Source: Saccoglossus kowalevskii
Lineage: Eukaryota; Hemichordata; Enteropneusta; Harrimaniidae
Assembly: GCF_000003605.2 (NCBI RefSeq)
Contig: NW_003139323.1
Span: 214,351 to 250,610 of the forward strand
Length of the DNA: 36,260 bases
Direction of reading: 5' to 3'
A model generated the notes under the pieces. The model made no database searches. It was given only the letters and a program-made list of their open reading frames with translations, and was not told where the DNA came from. This document shows positions 1-11,900 of the stretch, in pieces. Position 1 is the stretch's first letter. Each line of letters starts with the position of its first letter. The position numbers and the translations under genes are program-made.

Positions 1-371
1 CATGATATACGCAGGTGATGATCTCCAAAAAACGAGTGCAACGCTGTGTCGAACAGAGGAATTATAAAAAAATAATCTGATCAAGTCCACTTAGTATTAC
101 GTAATAATAATTTAAAAAAAAACAAACAAACAGGAAATTGTTGTGTTAGAGACATCATAAAATGTGTCCTGTAAATCAACCCTAGATTTACATTACCCTA
201 AATCCACAGCGTGGTCAGTGAACATTATTGTCCCCGAGGGCAATTGCAACTGAGTAGGTTAATTTTGAACAATGAATAATACATGGCTTGTGCATTAGAA
301 TCTCAGCATTCTTGGGCGGCGTTCACTACAGGTGATTTCAAACTGCGCTTTTGTATGCAGTGCGTGTGACG

Positions 372-425
372 TGGCTGGTAACGCTGATGAAACGTTTGCC
401 GTAATCGTCAGTTCGAATCCCGCGT
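372..425 (+). repeat. tRNA-like SINE head fragment
   Basis: AGTTCGAATCC at 410-420 is a strong RNA polymerase III B-box (10 of 11). TGGCTGGTAAC at 372 is a poor A-box 38 bases before it. The sequence does not fold as a tRNA, so a decayed tRNA-derived SINE is the likely origin. Confidence 0.4.
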
Positions 426-460
426 TCTATGTCTGCAATATTATGTGTATTCTTTTGTAT

Positions 461-757
461 TTAAAGCGCGGCAGTCGTCGCGCTGCGCATGTGCGACATT
501 TGTATTGATAAACATTGATTTTCCCACAATCCAATGCGCTCTTCTAATGGAAATCACAAGTATGAGGCTTTACCTGGGCGCGACTTGCACTAATTACCGC
601 CGGTGACTCCTTCAAAACTTTCCAATCACCTAAAAAATACCCAATTAAAGCTTCGCAACGTCTCAGTTTGTACTTGTCGATCTGCGCAACAGTCAAAGTC
701 GCCATCTTTGTTTAATATTTCTCGCGCATGCGTCGCGCGACGAATACCGCGCTTTAA
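461..757. mobile_element. TTAA-flanked inverted-repeat element, copy A1 (297 bp)
   Basis: The element is bounded by TTAA at both ends. Just inside, the ends are inverted copies: AGCGCGGCAGTCGTCGCGC on the left and, on the complement of the right end, AGCGCGGTATTCGTCGCGC. Similarity continues to about 32 bp. The GC-rich termini contrast with the AT-rich surroundings. TTAA target duplication is typical of the piggyBac superfamily. It has no coding capacity, so I call it a MITE-like non-autonomous element. It shares its terminal GCGG..TCGTCG with copies A2 and A3. Confidence 0.75.
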
Positions 758-1034
758 AATGAGAACGCAGTGGCTATACCAGAACACTACAATTCGGCCC
801 CGGGGAATAATTAAGCAGACTGCATTAAACTTCTTACAGTGATAGGTTATACTGATATTAAGTAGCACATTCGTACAAAATAAGTGCTTTTAATCCGTTA
901 CTCACTCACAATATATTGCATTAATATTTACTAAAATAGCAAACAAAATCCCAGATTACCACATAAATCATCACGACATAATAACGTGCACGAATGCCTG
1001 TACTAACCGTGACAGTCTCCTGTAATAGTCTTAC

Positions 1035-1146
1035 CTCCGCTAACTTGTCAAATCTTGCAAATAATTCATTTAGCGTCCGCACCAAGTCCTGCGCGTGAAG
1101 TTTGGAAGCCAATTGGGTGAATCCTTTGATGTCCGCAAACAGAATA
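1035..1146 (-). CDS. ADCY8: ADCY8-like, coding exon 4 (start of C1a catalytic domain)
   Basis: The exon has 112 bases: one base finishing Ser676, then 37 codons (677-713). The acceptor is TTTTTTTCACAG and the donor is GAG|GTAAGA, phase 0. It encodes [20 protein letters not shown], then [18 protein letters not shown]681 (codon at 1131-1133) in FADIKGF is the first of the two metal-binding aspartates of a mammalian-type cyclase C1 domain. [12 protein letters not shown] is the conserved helix after it. The next expected block, with LGDCYYC and the second Asp, is not present in 1-1034 on this strand, so the gene continues past the left edge. Confidence 0.96.
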
Positions 1147-1686
1147 CTGTGAAAAAAACACGCTGTAAGTTAAAACATTGCTATTTCGGAATAAAACGAT
1201 TTCTGAAAAGCAATGATATATCGACCCGAGTATGTGTTGCTATGGTAACACTGATTGCTGGAATTAGAACGATCAACAGATAAAATATGAACGTAGACAG
1301 CAATTCAATACCATAATCCAATGTTTTGAATAGACAGACATAAGCTGCTACAGAAAGTGAAACGATCTTAAGTTTAATGATGTATAGAGCCACTGTTAAT
1401 TGCATGAAAAGTAAGACCAGGAAATGAAATAAATCTGTTTATCAAATCACTGGGATTTGAAACCGATTAGGATTTGTTATATTTATTTAAATTAATTACC
1501 TTGGTGAATTAAACTTGTTGCTATTTTCTACAACCAAGAAACTGGCACATTTTCATTTTCACTTTCATAAATGTTCCAAACACACTTCTTATTGGCAGAC
1601 AGAAGCGATACACATATTTTTTTCTAGGCTGAATAGTACACCACACCCGACGGACAAGCATAACCGATCTGTAATCTGTATCTTAC
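1147..1686 (-). other. ADCY8-like intron 3 (540 bp)
   Basis: Phase 2 intron with a GTAAGA donor and a T-rich CACAG acceptor. Its one notable content is a perfect RFX X-box at 1236-1249. Confidence 0.9.
1236..1249 (+). promoter_or_regulatory. Perfect RFX X-box motif (intron 3)
   Basis: GTTGCTATGGTAAC fits the X-box consensus GTHNYYATRRNAAC at every position and is a near-palindrome. RFX factors bind such sites, notably at ciliary and neuronal genes. Its place 90 bp upstream of exon 4 would make it an intronic element if functional. Confidence 0.45.
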
Positions 1687-1823
1687 CTAACATTTTCGTA
1701 TTGGTGGATGTAAATTTTGTGGAACTGAGCAGGTAGGAAACTGTCTTCTTCCATTTCGTGAGCGATGTCATTTATCATCTCTATGGCGACGAACTTGGGC
1801 AGCACAGAGAGCAAGAGTCGTTG
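1687..1823 (-). CDS. ADCY8: ADCY8-like, coding exon 3 (linker before C1a)
   Basis: The exon has 137 bases: 45 codons plus two bases. It runs from a CTAG acceptor (phase 0) to an AG|GTAAGA donor (phase 2). It encodes residues 631-675 and the first two bases of Ser676. Visible are [20 protein letters not shown], then an acidic stretch (HEMEEDS), then [12 protein letters not shown]. These correspond to the class III cyclase linker with the SVLP motif and to the first beta strand leading into the catalytic core (FHRIYIHRYENVS in vertebrate AC8, from memory). The split serine codon AG|T is completed exactly by exon 4. A 120-codon open frame on the opposite strand (1758-2120) is only the shadow of this exon. 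Confidence 0.95.
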
Positions 1824-2407
1824 CTAGTAGATACAGTTCATACAAAAAGAGTTAGCAGTCGACAACAAATTAAAACGTCCAAAATTAATGGTTTATATTG
1901 CGGCTTGGCTCTAAATGTCCAAGAGGGATTTTGGAAAGTAAGATTTACATTTCGAACTCAACTTATATTAATACTAGTAGAACGCCGCGGGAGAACCCCT
2001 GTTTATCACATTGCAAATGAGAAACGTGAATATGGAAACGGAAATGAACACATCATTTGTAAGGAGTGCAGATATAAAGCATGTTTCACAAGGCTCATCG
2101 CTCACCGCCGGTGCTCATGACCAAATTGTTCTGATAAAAGTAACGCTGAAATCCACTTCTTTCCGGTATAAGCGTGAGGCAAATATATGATAACTTTTGA
2201 ATCTCACAGAAAAATTGCGTATACATGCGTGTTTGAAAAATCTGTATTTGTCCATTTTCTTGTGACTCAGTTTAACTACTTACACTGATTGCCGCTGCAT
2301 TATCTTAGAAGCCTACTCACAAATGAAAATACCCAGAAATTTATTCATTTTGCAATAGATTGTATCACAGAGCAATATACAAATAAATCATGCACACATA
2401 GCGTTAC
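1824..2407 (-). other. ADCY8-like intron 2 (584 bp)
   Basis: Phase 0 intron with a GTAACG donor and a CTACTAG acceptor. It is AT-rich and I see no repeat or further coding sequence in it. Confidence 0.9.
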
Positions 2408-2557
2408 CTGGTTTTCGTTCTCTTTCTGTAATTTGAGCCGAGCTTCGATGCATCTCCGTGTTTCTAGGAAGGCTTGTCTTAGCGTTCTGTCAGATAGATA
2501 GTTTGTGTACATGCCAGCAAAATTAGTGCATAGAAGAAGAAGAATATTTGCAGCCCA
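2408..2557 (-). CDS. ADCY8: ADCY8-like, coding exon 2 (TM6 and start of signalling helix)
   Basis: This 50-codon exon lies between a TTTATTTCAG acceptor and a CAG|GTAACG donor, phase 0 at both ends, so it joins exon 1 directly. It encodes residues 581-630. WAANILLLLCTNFAGMYTNY is TM6, followed by LSDRTLRQAFLETRRCIEAR and a charged helix ending ENENQ. The block SDR..RQAFLETRRC.EARL is almost invariant in AC8-type cyclases as I know them. It forms the helix that leaves the membrane and feeds the dimerising coiled coil above the catalytic domains. The splice junction after GRQ falls where the vertebrate protein continues without a gap, so no exon seems to be missing in the 28.8-kb intron before it. 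Confidence 0.95.
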
Positions 2558-2819
2558 CTGAAATAAAACAGATATTATTCGGGATATATAAATGTTCATG
2601 TTGTTTGATTGGCAGGATATTGGTATTGAATTCACCAAATATGTCTACATCTACCAGCGACGAATACGAAGCACGCTCGTGAGGTAAAAACGACGTAAAG
2701 GATCCGGAGTGAAATAAATGCTTACACCGATATATTCGTTCTGGCGTGTAGTCACTTGCCATTTAGAGTTTCATCGCATAATCGAGGCATTCTTCATAAG
2801 TTCGTATTTAAATTGGTAT

Positions 2820-2952
2820 TTAAAGTGCGGTGGTCGTCGCGCAGCGCGTGTTCGAATTTTATGTAAATAAACAAAGTATTTTACACGCGTTGCATACGTC
2901 GCCATGAATCCCATATCGAACAGGACGCGACACGACGACTGCCGCCTTTTAA
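2820..2952. mobile_element. TTAA-flanked inverted-repeat element, copy A2 (133 bp)
   Basis: Flanked by TTAA on both sides. The left terminus is AGTGCGGTGGTCGTCGCGC; the right terminus, complemented, is AAGGCGGCAGTCGTCGTG. The core has a GTAAATAAACAAAG stretch followed by TTTTACACGCGTTGC, shared with copy A3. It lies 260 bp inside intron 1 from exon 2. Confidence 0.75.
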
Positions 2953-5331
2953 GGTAGCGGGACTATTATTTGCATACTTGTTTTCATCTTCTAATTGTGA
3001 CTAAATGACTACAAATAGACCCGGGAAAGTAGATTTTTAGAATCGCCAGACTTCACGCTTTTCACAAGTGTATTTTGCATGCCCGTATCTGCATTCTACG
3101 ACTCGTTACTCAATCAAAGGTGAAGAATTACTTTTCTGGAAAAAAAAATAATTACGCATTTATGCTGGCGATAAGAAGTATTTTTTCCACTTTTCCTAGT
3201 TGTTCAATAGTCTGGTAAATTGAATGTGTCTGGTCAGTTTTATTCAAGCAACGGGTTTTAAAAAATAGTTGCTGAATTTCAATTACTGTTTTAGTCGCAT
3301 TGCCCCCAACTCAAACCACAACTCGTTAGTAAATAATCGATGAAATAGTTGTCTGGACACATTCAAGTTCCTCTCATTGTCACCTTAAAGCTGTGAAAAT
3401 TTGGTGTTAATCCGACGACAATAAGTTTACGTTATTTGTTGTATTTTGAAAAACATAAACTCCTAGAAAACGTCATGAAGTAACAGCAAAGATTTTCAAG
3501 CTTGTTTATCGGCACAATCAATTTGTTTTCCTATCAAGGTCTGTTTTAACATGTGTAGGGACATCCAAAAGTGCAAGGCTATTGGAAACCAAAAAAATAA
3601 AGAAATGGGATAGCTATAACTGAATAAATTCGGCATATGAAAACACCAAAATCAATGATTTTTTTCAGTGGCTGTGTGACCTTGTGTCTGACACATTCAT
3701 ATGTAAATGACTAATCTGTGAAACAAACAGGGGCGGAGACAAACCACTCAAATGTTTGGAAACACTCATTGTGTGTCAGATAGCTACTGATAACACATCC
3801 TAACATTGCTTTGTCTTGAGTTTATCTTTGAAACTTATAGGCACACAGATTAAACCTGTGTTGTTGATTTTGGAAAACACTACTGAGGCTGCCTTGCTTC
3901 CCTTCAGAAAATCTACATTTTAACCAACTTACATGATATTCTATGTTATGTTGACTTTATCATATGAAAGTTTATAGTGCATTTCATCAATTAATAAATA
4001 AATGTGCAAATCGTAAATTTCAACACAAATAATAGTCTCGCTACCTTAAATTGAATAAACAAACGAAATCGAAGAAGCTTCAAAAAAACATAATGATACT
4101 TAAAGTCCTGAAGCTAGTTCATAAAAGGCCACAATTGCAACAGAGTCTACATTAGTTTGACTAAATAAAATGGTAACATTGACCTGAAAGAGTACGCTAT
4201 GTAGTTTGTGGTATGATTACATGTATTCTACAGATACGGAAGTCATTAATGTGCAAATGAAATTGAGACTTGTTAATGTGCTTGATACACAACGCTTACG
4301 TGATGTTGTATTTTGCCACCCCATTTTTATAACTATATGTTATGCTTGTATTTATTTGAATATTCCAAAGTACATTCTTGTGCAAATATGAATATCATTT
4401 GCCAATAACTATGCAAATTAGTCACATGTCCATGTAATAATTTTTAGTATTTTTTAAAACAGGGGAAATCATGTAAATAACGGAGTGACGTGAACCAGCC
4501 TGTGTTTATTCTTATCAACAACTCAGAAAGAATCAAAGTTCTTTTATGAGTAGATCAATAAATAATCACGGACACACACACGATACTTCGAAAAGTTTGG
4601 AGATACAAATTTTTTTTCTTACCCAATCAAATGTTAGGTTAGTTAGTTTTGCGCATGCGATTTTTTATTAAGCGTACTTTTATTCTTATTTGATGACATT
4701 ATTCAATCTTTGCATTTTATTATGCAAATGAAATTATCATTTTAGAATGCATATTTTGGCATTCGGGACTGAAAACATATTTATTTGTGAAACGTGTTCA
4801 TTCACATTTCAGAATCTGCACCGCGGAGTTAATCACTTCAGGGGGCTGTACACAAACTCTCTGTTCGCATGCATCTCGGGGAATCCTTAACTATCGTTAT
4901 CGACTGAGGCAGGTTACGACCCTTTGAGCAAATCAATCAACAAATCGGAAATTTGTGGATTGAAGTAGGAAACGAACACAACGAGTACATATCTTCAAAA
5001 CTTCGGTGTTCACCGTTTTAATAACCTTAGTTTTCTGAAGCAACAACGAATCAATATATATGGGATTGAGTACATGTGTTTAACGCAAAATCACGAATAA
5101 TTGAAATTGGATTTGCGAATCAATACAATATACAACGAAGAAGAGAATAAAAACATTAATTTATCCTTCATGAAACGTTTATTTATTACACTTAAATCAT
5201 ATTTTATGACTGCTAAACACCTATACATTTTCAATCGATAGTTGATCTTCTGAATTATAGAAATATATCTACTTCTGATTTGTTTGTCTCTAATGCATAC
5301 CTCAATTTGATTTTTTTAATATAGTCTCAAT
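2953..5331. other. Intron sequence, nothing recognised
   Basis: AT-rich, with stops in every frame at short spacing. The 61-codon frame at 4206 is not supported by anything else. Confidence 0.6.
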
Positions 5332-5400
5332 CGGACACTCGTAGCATAGTGGTCTAAAATTCCACCTATGGTTGAACATCAAAAAACGATCGATCCCCTA
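5332..5400 (+). repeat. tRNA-derived SINE head
   Basis: GGACACTCGTAGCATAGTGG includes an A-box (TAGCATAGTGG, 5342-5352), and CGATCGATCCC 45 bases on is a worn B-box. The leader GGACACTCG..TAGC..AGTGG recurs at 23130, which suggests one SINE family. Confidence 0.5.
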
Positions 5401-5534
5401 CTCTGGTTGAGTGCGCCACAGACTCAACAGAAAGACTAAATCCATTCACTAACGGATACGACTTTGAAGAAACCATGATAAAGGTTCACGGGGGCTTGTG
5501 TTTAACCGAGCATGGTTGATGCCTGGATAACCCA

Positions 5535-5671
5535 TTAATACGCGGTGGTCGCCACGCGGCGTGTATTCGAATTTCATGTAAACAAACAATGTAATTTACA
5601 CGCGTTGCGTACGTCGCTTTGTTCCGCGTCGAACAGGGCGCGGCGTGACGACCATGACCACCGCCGTTTAA
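5535..5671. mobile_element. TTAA-flanked inverted-repeat element, copy A3 (137 bp)
   Basis: Flanked by TTAA. The left terminus is TACGCGGTGGTCGCC; the right terminus, complemented, is ACGGCGGTGGTCATGG. The core GTAAACAAACAATG and ATTTACACGCGTTGCG aligns with copy A2 in the same orientation. A 79-codon open frame across it is an artefact of the element's GC-rich sequence. Confidence 0.75.
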
Positions 5672-8099
5672 ATTGCCATTAACCGTTATGATAGAAAAAC
5701 GGTCAGCCCTGTCACGTTGTCCCAATCATGTAATATGATTTCTGTGGCAAAATACATTACATGTCAGCACACATAGGTTTAAGTCCAATAAAAGTCAGAA
5801 GAGACAACAGTGACATTCAAATCCCGGAAATGTCGACTAGCACAGAAATATTTAAACAAAAAGTAATTACAACCTTATGTTAAGTATGGTGTATTCCAAT
5901 ACCCACGATTACTCTAATCCCCCCATTAGTAAAATTGACTTATATTTGTAGTGTTGTGAAGATTATGTTGAATGTAATATCCGCGTTAATACATACATTT
6001 GACGATAACAAAAAACGTGTTTTAATGAGTTTCTTACTAAGTTACCTACTTAGATGTTTTTTTCAGAAGGAGGTCCGCGTAATTGCCCATGGACAATAAA
6101 CCGGAAAACCGGACTAATTTACAAATAGAGCTTAGCTTGACCAAAATAGTTCCAAAATCCGGATGATGCATCCTTATACTAGCGATGTTTGAAAAGTTGG
6201 GACAGCTGAATACACCCTCTGCAGTTCAACACACATATACATGGAATTGGTTATTCTGGTTTTGTAAGCAGTAAAAAATGTTTTCGTAATAAGGCGCCTT
6301 AATAGAAACAATCATAGAAATACGAAACTGCTCTTTGATTTATTTTGATTTGCCCCCCCCCATTGGCAAATGAATGACATAGTGGGTAAAACAAAACCCT
6401 ATAGACTAACTTACAACAAACTCGGTATAAATATATAAAATGAAATTGAATGCACATAATTTAGTATACTGAAGCGTACTAGTAATACGCATGGTGGATG
6501 GAAGATACATAATAATTTAGCGATGACTCTAAGAAAAGTAGTGTATGGTACATGTATATGTACACTATGAATTGCTTTATAATGACTTCCAGTTGTTCTC
6601 GTAATTGAATTCTGAAATAAAATACTCTAACGCAAAGCTGTGAGACTGGATGACAAATCATTACAGCAACGCTATATCTGAACTGTACCTTGCCTTGTAC
6701 GGACATTTAGCGTTAAATAGTATGAGGTTTAAATATTAATTTGAATTTCCGCCAGTAATCGATAATGGACGTTTAGAATTAATGTTAATATTCGCCCGAA
6801 TACCGGAGGTAATTTCAATATATTCAGTCAGAGTCACATATTTTAGCGTACACTTTTCAATCTGTACCCCAATACCTCGAAATCTCCCGAAAACAAATAA
6901 GACCTTTCTTTCTAATTCAAAACGATTAATGGCCCATACTCTACTGTAACTGGCAATCTTAAAACAGGCTACATAAACAAATTTAAGTAAGTTTTACGTA
7001 ATTTGAAATTGATGCCATTGAAGAATAATCGGTGATTTTGTTTTTCTCGAAAAGAGTATTTGCGAGTGTGAAATTGTATAGCGGCTCCAACATAATAATA
7101 TATACAAAAGAAATTCTCAAAAATTGTAATGTTGTTGCGAAAAACAAACTGTCTTAAATAATCTAATGATTTGATGAATAATTAAACATCAAACATTGAT
7201 AGTTTCTGTGCTTACTTTTTACAGATTGAATATATAAATAAACCATCATGATCGCAATTCGTCCAGTATGAACAAAATACAGAAAAGAGAATATAAGGTT
7301 ACAAGACAATCCAAACCGTACTCTCATCCCTTTTTTAAAAACATGTAGACATCGATGCATGTACTGATTATGCATTAGTTATCTGCGGAATGCTGGGGAG
7401 TTCGTGGAATTAATTGACATGACACGAGTATTACGTTACACCATCACTATCGATGCAAAGGCGAGATGTGGACAAGGAGAATGCTATATTCATGTATCAA
7501 CGCAGTAAATAAAACGATGCAAAATTTATTTTGCCTAGCAGGATATCTACACGGTTGTTCATTACCAGATTAAAACGATCTCGTTAAATAGAGCAACAAA
7601 TAGACTTCATAACAAATGCATTTACAATGCTTTTTAGAACAAGTTAAAACATAAATAATTGGGTTCAAAGTTCAGTAGAAGTCATGAACTTTTTATTCAA
7701 TATGATTTTGGGCGGTGTCGATTTTTTTGTAGACGGCCGTTTTAACACTTGGCAATTGCATTTTCGAAAAAGTAGCGAACCGTATAACCGTTGAAAATCG
7801 GTACGTGCATTAACACTATTGTTTTTAAATGAGCACTTAATATCTAAATGAGGGAAGTACTACATGTGCAATAACATGTGACCTTCAATTCCATTTACTG
7901 ACGGCGATTATGCACTTACGTGGCGGCTAGTATGCAATTGCACTACTGTTGGGTAGAAAACAGCCTCCGACACAAAAACGTGAATGGCATCGACCATCAT
8001 TATGTATTAATAATCCACTGCCCGGAAGAGCCTACTTAATAAATTAAAGTTAAATTGGAAAAAAAAAAAAGAAAAAAAAGAACAAGCATACTGTTCACA
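5672..8099. other. Intron sequence, nothing recognised
   Basis: AT-rich sequence with short homopolymer runs, including C8 at 6353 and an A-rich tract at 8059-8081 just before the retroelement relic. No gene or clear repeat seen. Confidence 0.6.
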
Positions 8100-8764
8100 T
8101 TTGATCTCATTTGTATTCATATGGGCACTATTTGCGCCCCCTTGCTTGCTGATTAGTTTTTGTATTCCTTTGAAGCGGAATTCATTGAAGGTTTAATGAA
8201 AAATGGAGCCAAGAAACTGGCTTGTTCCTTCAATTTCACATTTCGTTATATTGATGATGTTCTGTCACTGAAAATCCTCAGTTCAGTAGTTATTTACATG
8301 CTATTTATCATAATGATTTTCAAATTAAGGATACTACAGACACACTGAATTCTGCTTCATATCTTGAATTTGACATCAGTGGAAAACTGCATACTAGGCT
8401 GTGTGACAAGCGTAACGATTTTAATTTTGCTATTGTGAAATTTCCATATATCGATAGCAACATTCCTACATCACCAGCTTATAGAGTTTATATTTCACGG
8501 CTTGTGAGTTACTCGAGAGCATGTTTTAGGTATTCAGATTTCTGGCCAAATCTCGGCTATTGACTGCTCTAAGTTGATAAGCCAAGGGTTTCTGATTCCT
8601 CGACTTAAACGTGCATTTAAGAAGTTTTTTTTTTGTCACATCACGATTTGGTGGCTTTCTATGGAATTTCTGTCTGTAACATGATTGCAGATTTGTTTGT
8701 TGACAGATTATGTGGTCGTGTTTGTGTTTGTCCTTGTGACTTTGTGTGGTTGGTTGTCCAGTAA
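8100..8764 (+). pseudogene. Reverse transcriptase relic of a retroelement
   Basis: Decayed 3' part of a retroelement polymerase gene. In frame 3 it reads MGT-CAPLLAD, a stop, then FLYSFEAEF and FRYIDDVLSL, which holds the YxDD catalytic box of reverse transcriptases. After a frameshift near 8280 the sequence continues KDTTDTLNSASYLEF, CDKRNDFNFAIVKFPYI, SNIPTSPAYRVYISRLV, then further shifts near 8545 and at a T-run (8629), and ends YGISVCNMIADLF before a TAA at 8762. This order matches an RT family common in aquatic invertebrates and fish. I cannot say whether it is Penelope-like or another non-LTR lineage. Several shifts and a stop show it is dead. It lies in intron 1, antisense to the cyclase. 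Confidence 0.8.
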
Positions 8765-8930
8765 ACTAGATTTGACATTTCCCCCTGACATGACTATGAA
8801 ACATCACGGCGGGTGTAGCATGTCAGCAGCGGATGCTTACACTTCACGTGCATCTTGTATGAGACCCTTGTTTGTGGGGGTTTGTGATTCCATCATTTTT
8901 TTTTCTAGACTACTGATATTTGGAGAATGG
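8765..8930 (+). repeat. Probable 3' tail of the retroelement relic
   Basis: Follows the RT stop directly. It includes CCCTGACATGACTATGAAAC and CACGGCGGGTGTAGC, and resembles in style the conserved noncoding tails I recall after this RT family. No poly(A) or target duplication is clear, so the right limit is a guess. Confidence 0.4.
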
Positions 8931-11900
8931 CTTCTTGGTACTACTAGAATTAATGTATGCAAACTGAACACCATGGGTGTATGAGCTTTATAATAACAAC
9001 CTTATATATATATATGATATCAATCACCAATATACAAACAATACATACAGAAAATTGCAGGTGGTAAACTGTGAAACTATACACTACATGATAGCATTAA
9101 CCTTGACATATGATTTTTCTGCGTTTTGTAATAAATCCCCATTTGTGCGTGTTATACGCTTCACAATCCGTTCTTTACGTTTAATAGGTTCGTGAATAGA
9201 TTCCAATATGTTAAAAGCAGCATACCAAGGTCGGAAACGAACACCAATGCACCGTTACCAGGATATCACAGTTACCATTTCCTTAAGACAGTAATTTATT
9301 ATTAGAAATAAAGCAGCGTTGCGTTTCTATTTATTTGCCAGGTTGTTTGCGGAATGGGCTGTTTGTGGCAGTGTAATATCGTTAATCGCCCTCGCCGCGA
9401 CGGGAAACATTAATCTATGGTATTCAACAGGTTGTTTTCAATATTGCAAGGTTTGCCGTTACCAATGCCCTTCTATGTAATATACGAGATCATTTCGCAT
9501 TTCATATCACACGGCAATGTGATTTAACCTTTGATATTCTCGTTTTTTACGAGCGATTGTAAACATTCGTGCTTCTTTAGAATGAATTTACACAGATACT
9601 CGTTATCACCATACCTTCCTTTATGAAGCGGCGTTCTAAAAAAAATGAATGTACACAATACAGAAACTCGCATTCATATTTATACTTAAATTACTGAACG
9701 CTTGTAAAGTATATTAATTATTAGTGTATCTTTATAATTATTATAGAATGTGCATTAATAATACAAAATACGCATTTTGTTTTGAAAATATTTTATGTAA
9801 TTCTAAATTTTCATTCTAACTTTAAATTATATACAGGACACCTTTTCCTGGGTATTGTGATTACCATTGAATCTAGTTCAAGTTCTGAAATATTAAAGCA
9901 CTGACACGAATCTGTAGTTGACAGAAACATGATAACGGTGTGCAATAAAACAATATCGTAATTTTCACCTAATGCCATTTGCGTGTGTACATTTTGATGT
10001 TTCAGAATTACGTTGGATAATGTTTCCTGTTGATGCTTCAAAGGATTGGTGAGAGGTTTTCCGTGGATCATACAGAACGGGAATGCAACTTTAAACGTCC
10101 GGTTTGCCAGTTTCTTGCAGTTTTGAAGTCACAACCCAGAACACAGATTCCCACATACAAAATGTATTGTAATAACAAACCCCTACGTGGCTGAATTACA
10201 CTCAGTCTTAGATGTCTAGGTGTACACCTGTATTGTATTACACGACATGTACTCTGTCAGTGTACGTGATGTATCATGCAATTAACACAGCAAACATTGA
10301 TTACTTTGCGTCACACATCGAAAATATTCTGAAAAGATCCATTATTCTCCCGCGCTACTAAGTTATTTGAGTTACACATGTCGAGAACATGTGATCTTTC
10401 CATATGAATAATTGACCACGTTAAAACATATTCAGCACCAAAACCAGTAGGTTATTAGTGAAAAAAAATGTAACATACACTGCAGTAATGTTGAAGGATG
10501 GTGCGGTTGCATGCTGGGGAATTCATTGTATAACTGTCTTAAAACCTATCTAGTTCTTCTCGATCAATGAGAACGCTCTATTACAGGACTTGTATAACTA
10601 AATATTTTGTTAATATCATGTTTTAGGGTCAGACTCATGTCCTTAATATGGTCACAGACGAATAAAATACAATATGTGTGAGTTCTCATTAATTTGCCTG
10701 TCAAGAGTTACAAACCACTGGGGCGTTAGGACTTACAGACTGACCTTTCATCCCAAATTACGTCATTGGTCATTCGAATCATGAATATTCACAGGTTGAC
10801 TGTTATCGCATAATTTTAGTATGCATATTTAATGAGAAAAGTGATAGTCCATTCAGAAATGTACAACACTCGTACGTGTACTGCATTCACTCATTATGCA
10901 ATTTTATAATGCTTTGAGAGCATGAACCGTTTGGGGAGTTGCCCCTTCTTCTACAACGGAATTCGTTTAGGGATTTCTGCAGGAAGCACTAAAAGCCTTA
11001 AAATGTATTATCCCGAAATTTATATTCGTACATGGATTTTAAGTCGAATACAACTCGGCTCATCCTAAAACGTGTCTCACTTATCTAGTTAATGCGTTCA
11101 TCTGCTCTTGTATCATACCTCCTTTTTTTCTTGTTTTTATATATATAAAAAAATAATTTTGCAATTATTTATCCGCAAAAAAAATCGTCACACATACATA
11201 TATGATACATATTGTATTATTATGTAGCCCATCAAACGAACTTTTCTAATTTCGAAAAAATATTCTTTTTTTGAAATAACGACTTTTATCTGATAATGAA
11301 TCTCCTTCAGCTCGCGAATGTCACATTGGTAAAGGATACATGTGTGTCATAATGACACGTTGTGTAAATATAAATGCTTAGAGCTTTGTAGACAACTTTT
11401 CGCTCTCGCATTTAACAGTTCTGAACGATGATCGAGAATTCACTGACTGAGAATATCTCACATTTTTTTTCTATCAGTTCTTTTGAGAAAAAGCATTTTA
11501 CTGTGTACTAGCGGTAGCCTCACAATTCATATCATTTATGATCCACCAGTCTTCCACTGATTATAATGGCAATAATTACAACCCTTATAGTCCGCGGTAG
11601 TTAGAGTAATGCTCTTAGACAAGGGATGAGTGTGTTCGTTTAGTTCAAGTATATTTCCGGCGACGAATGTATGTGTTTCCGTCAAAAAATACATACTTAT
11701 TTATAGATCACAGAATGTGTGTGGTACGCAGACATATATGTATTTGTTTAAAACGCTATTAAAATCTTGAAAACGCTCTTGAAAATGAGATAATTGCCCA
11801 TCGGACATGACCTTCTTCCTGCACTTGATAAAAACTTAGAACGCTGGTCTGTCTGTGCGAACATTGGCAATTTAAATAGTTAGTACATTTAGTACGTAAA

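Larger units (their letters stand above)
1..1034 (-). other. ADCY8-like intron 4, partial
   Basis: Begins with the GTAAGA donor of exon 4 and runs off the left edge. It contains a tRNA-like SINE fragment (372-425) and a 297-bp TTAA-flanked inverted-repeat element (461-757). No coding sequence of the cyclase C1 domain is visible. Confidence 0.8.

Noticed and set aside
1758-2120. 120-codon open frame on the plus strand
   Set aside because: It is antisense to coding exon 3, and its open length comes from that exon's codon use.
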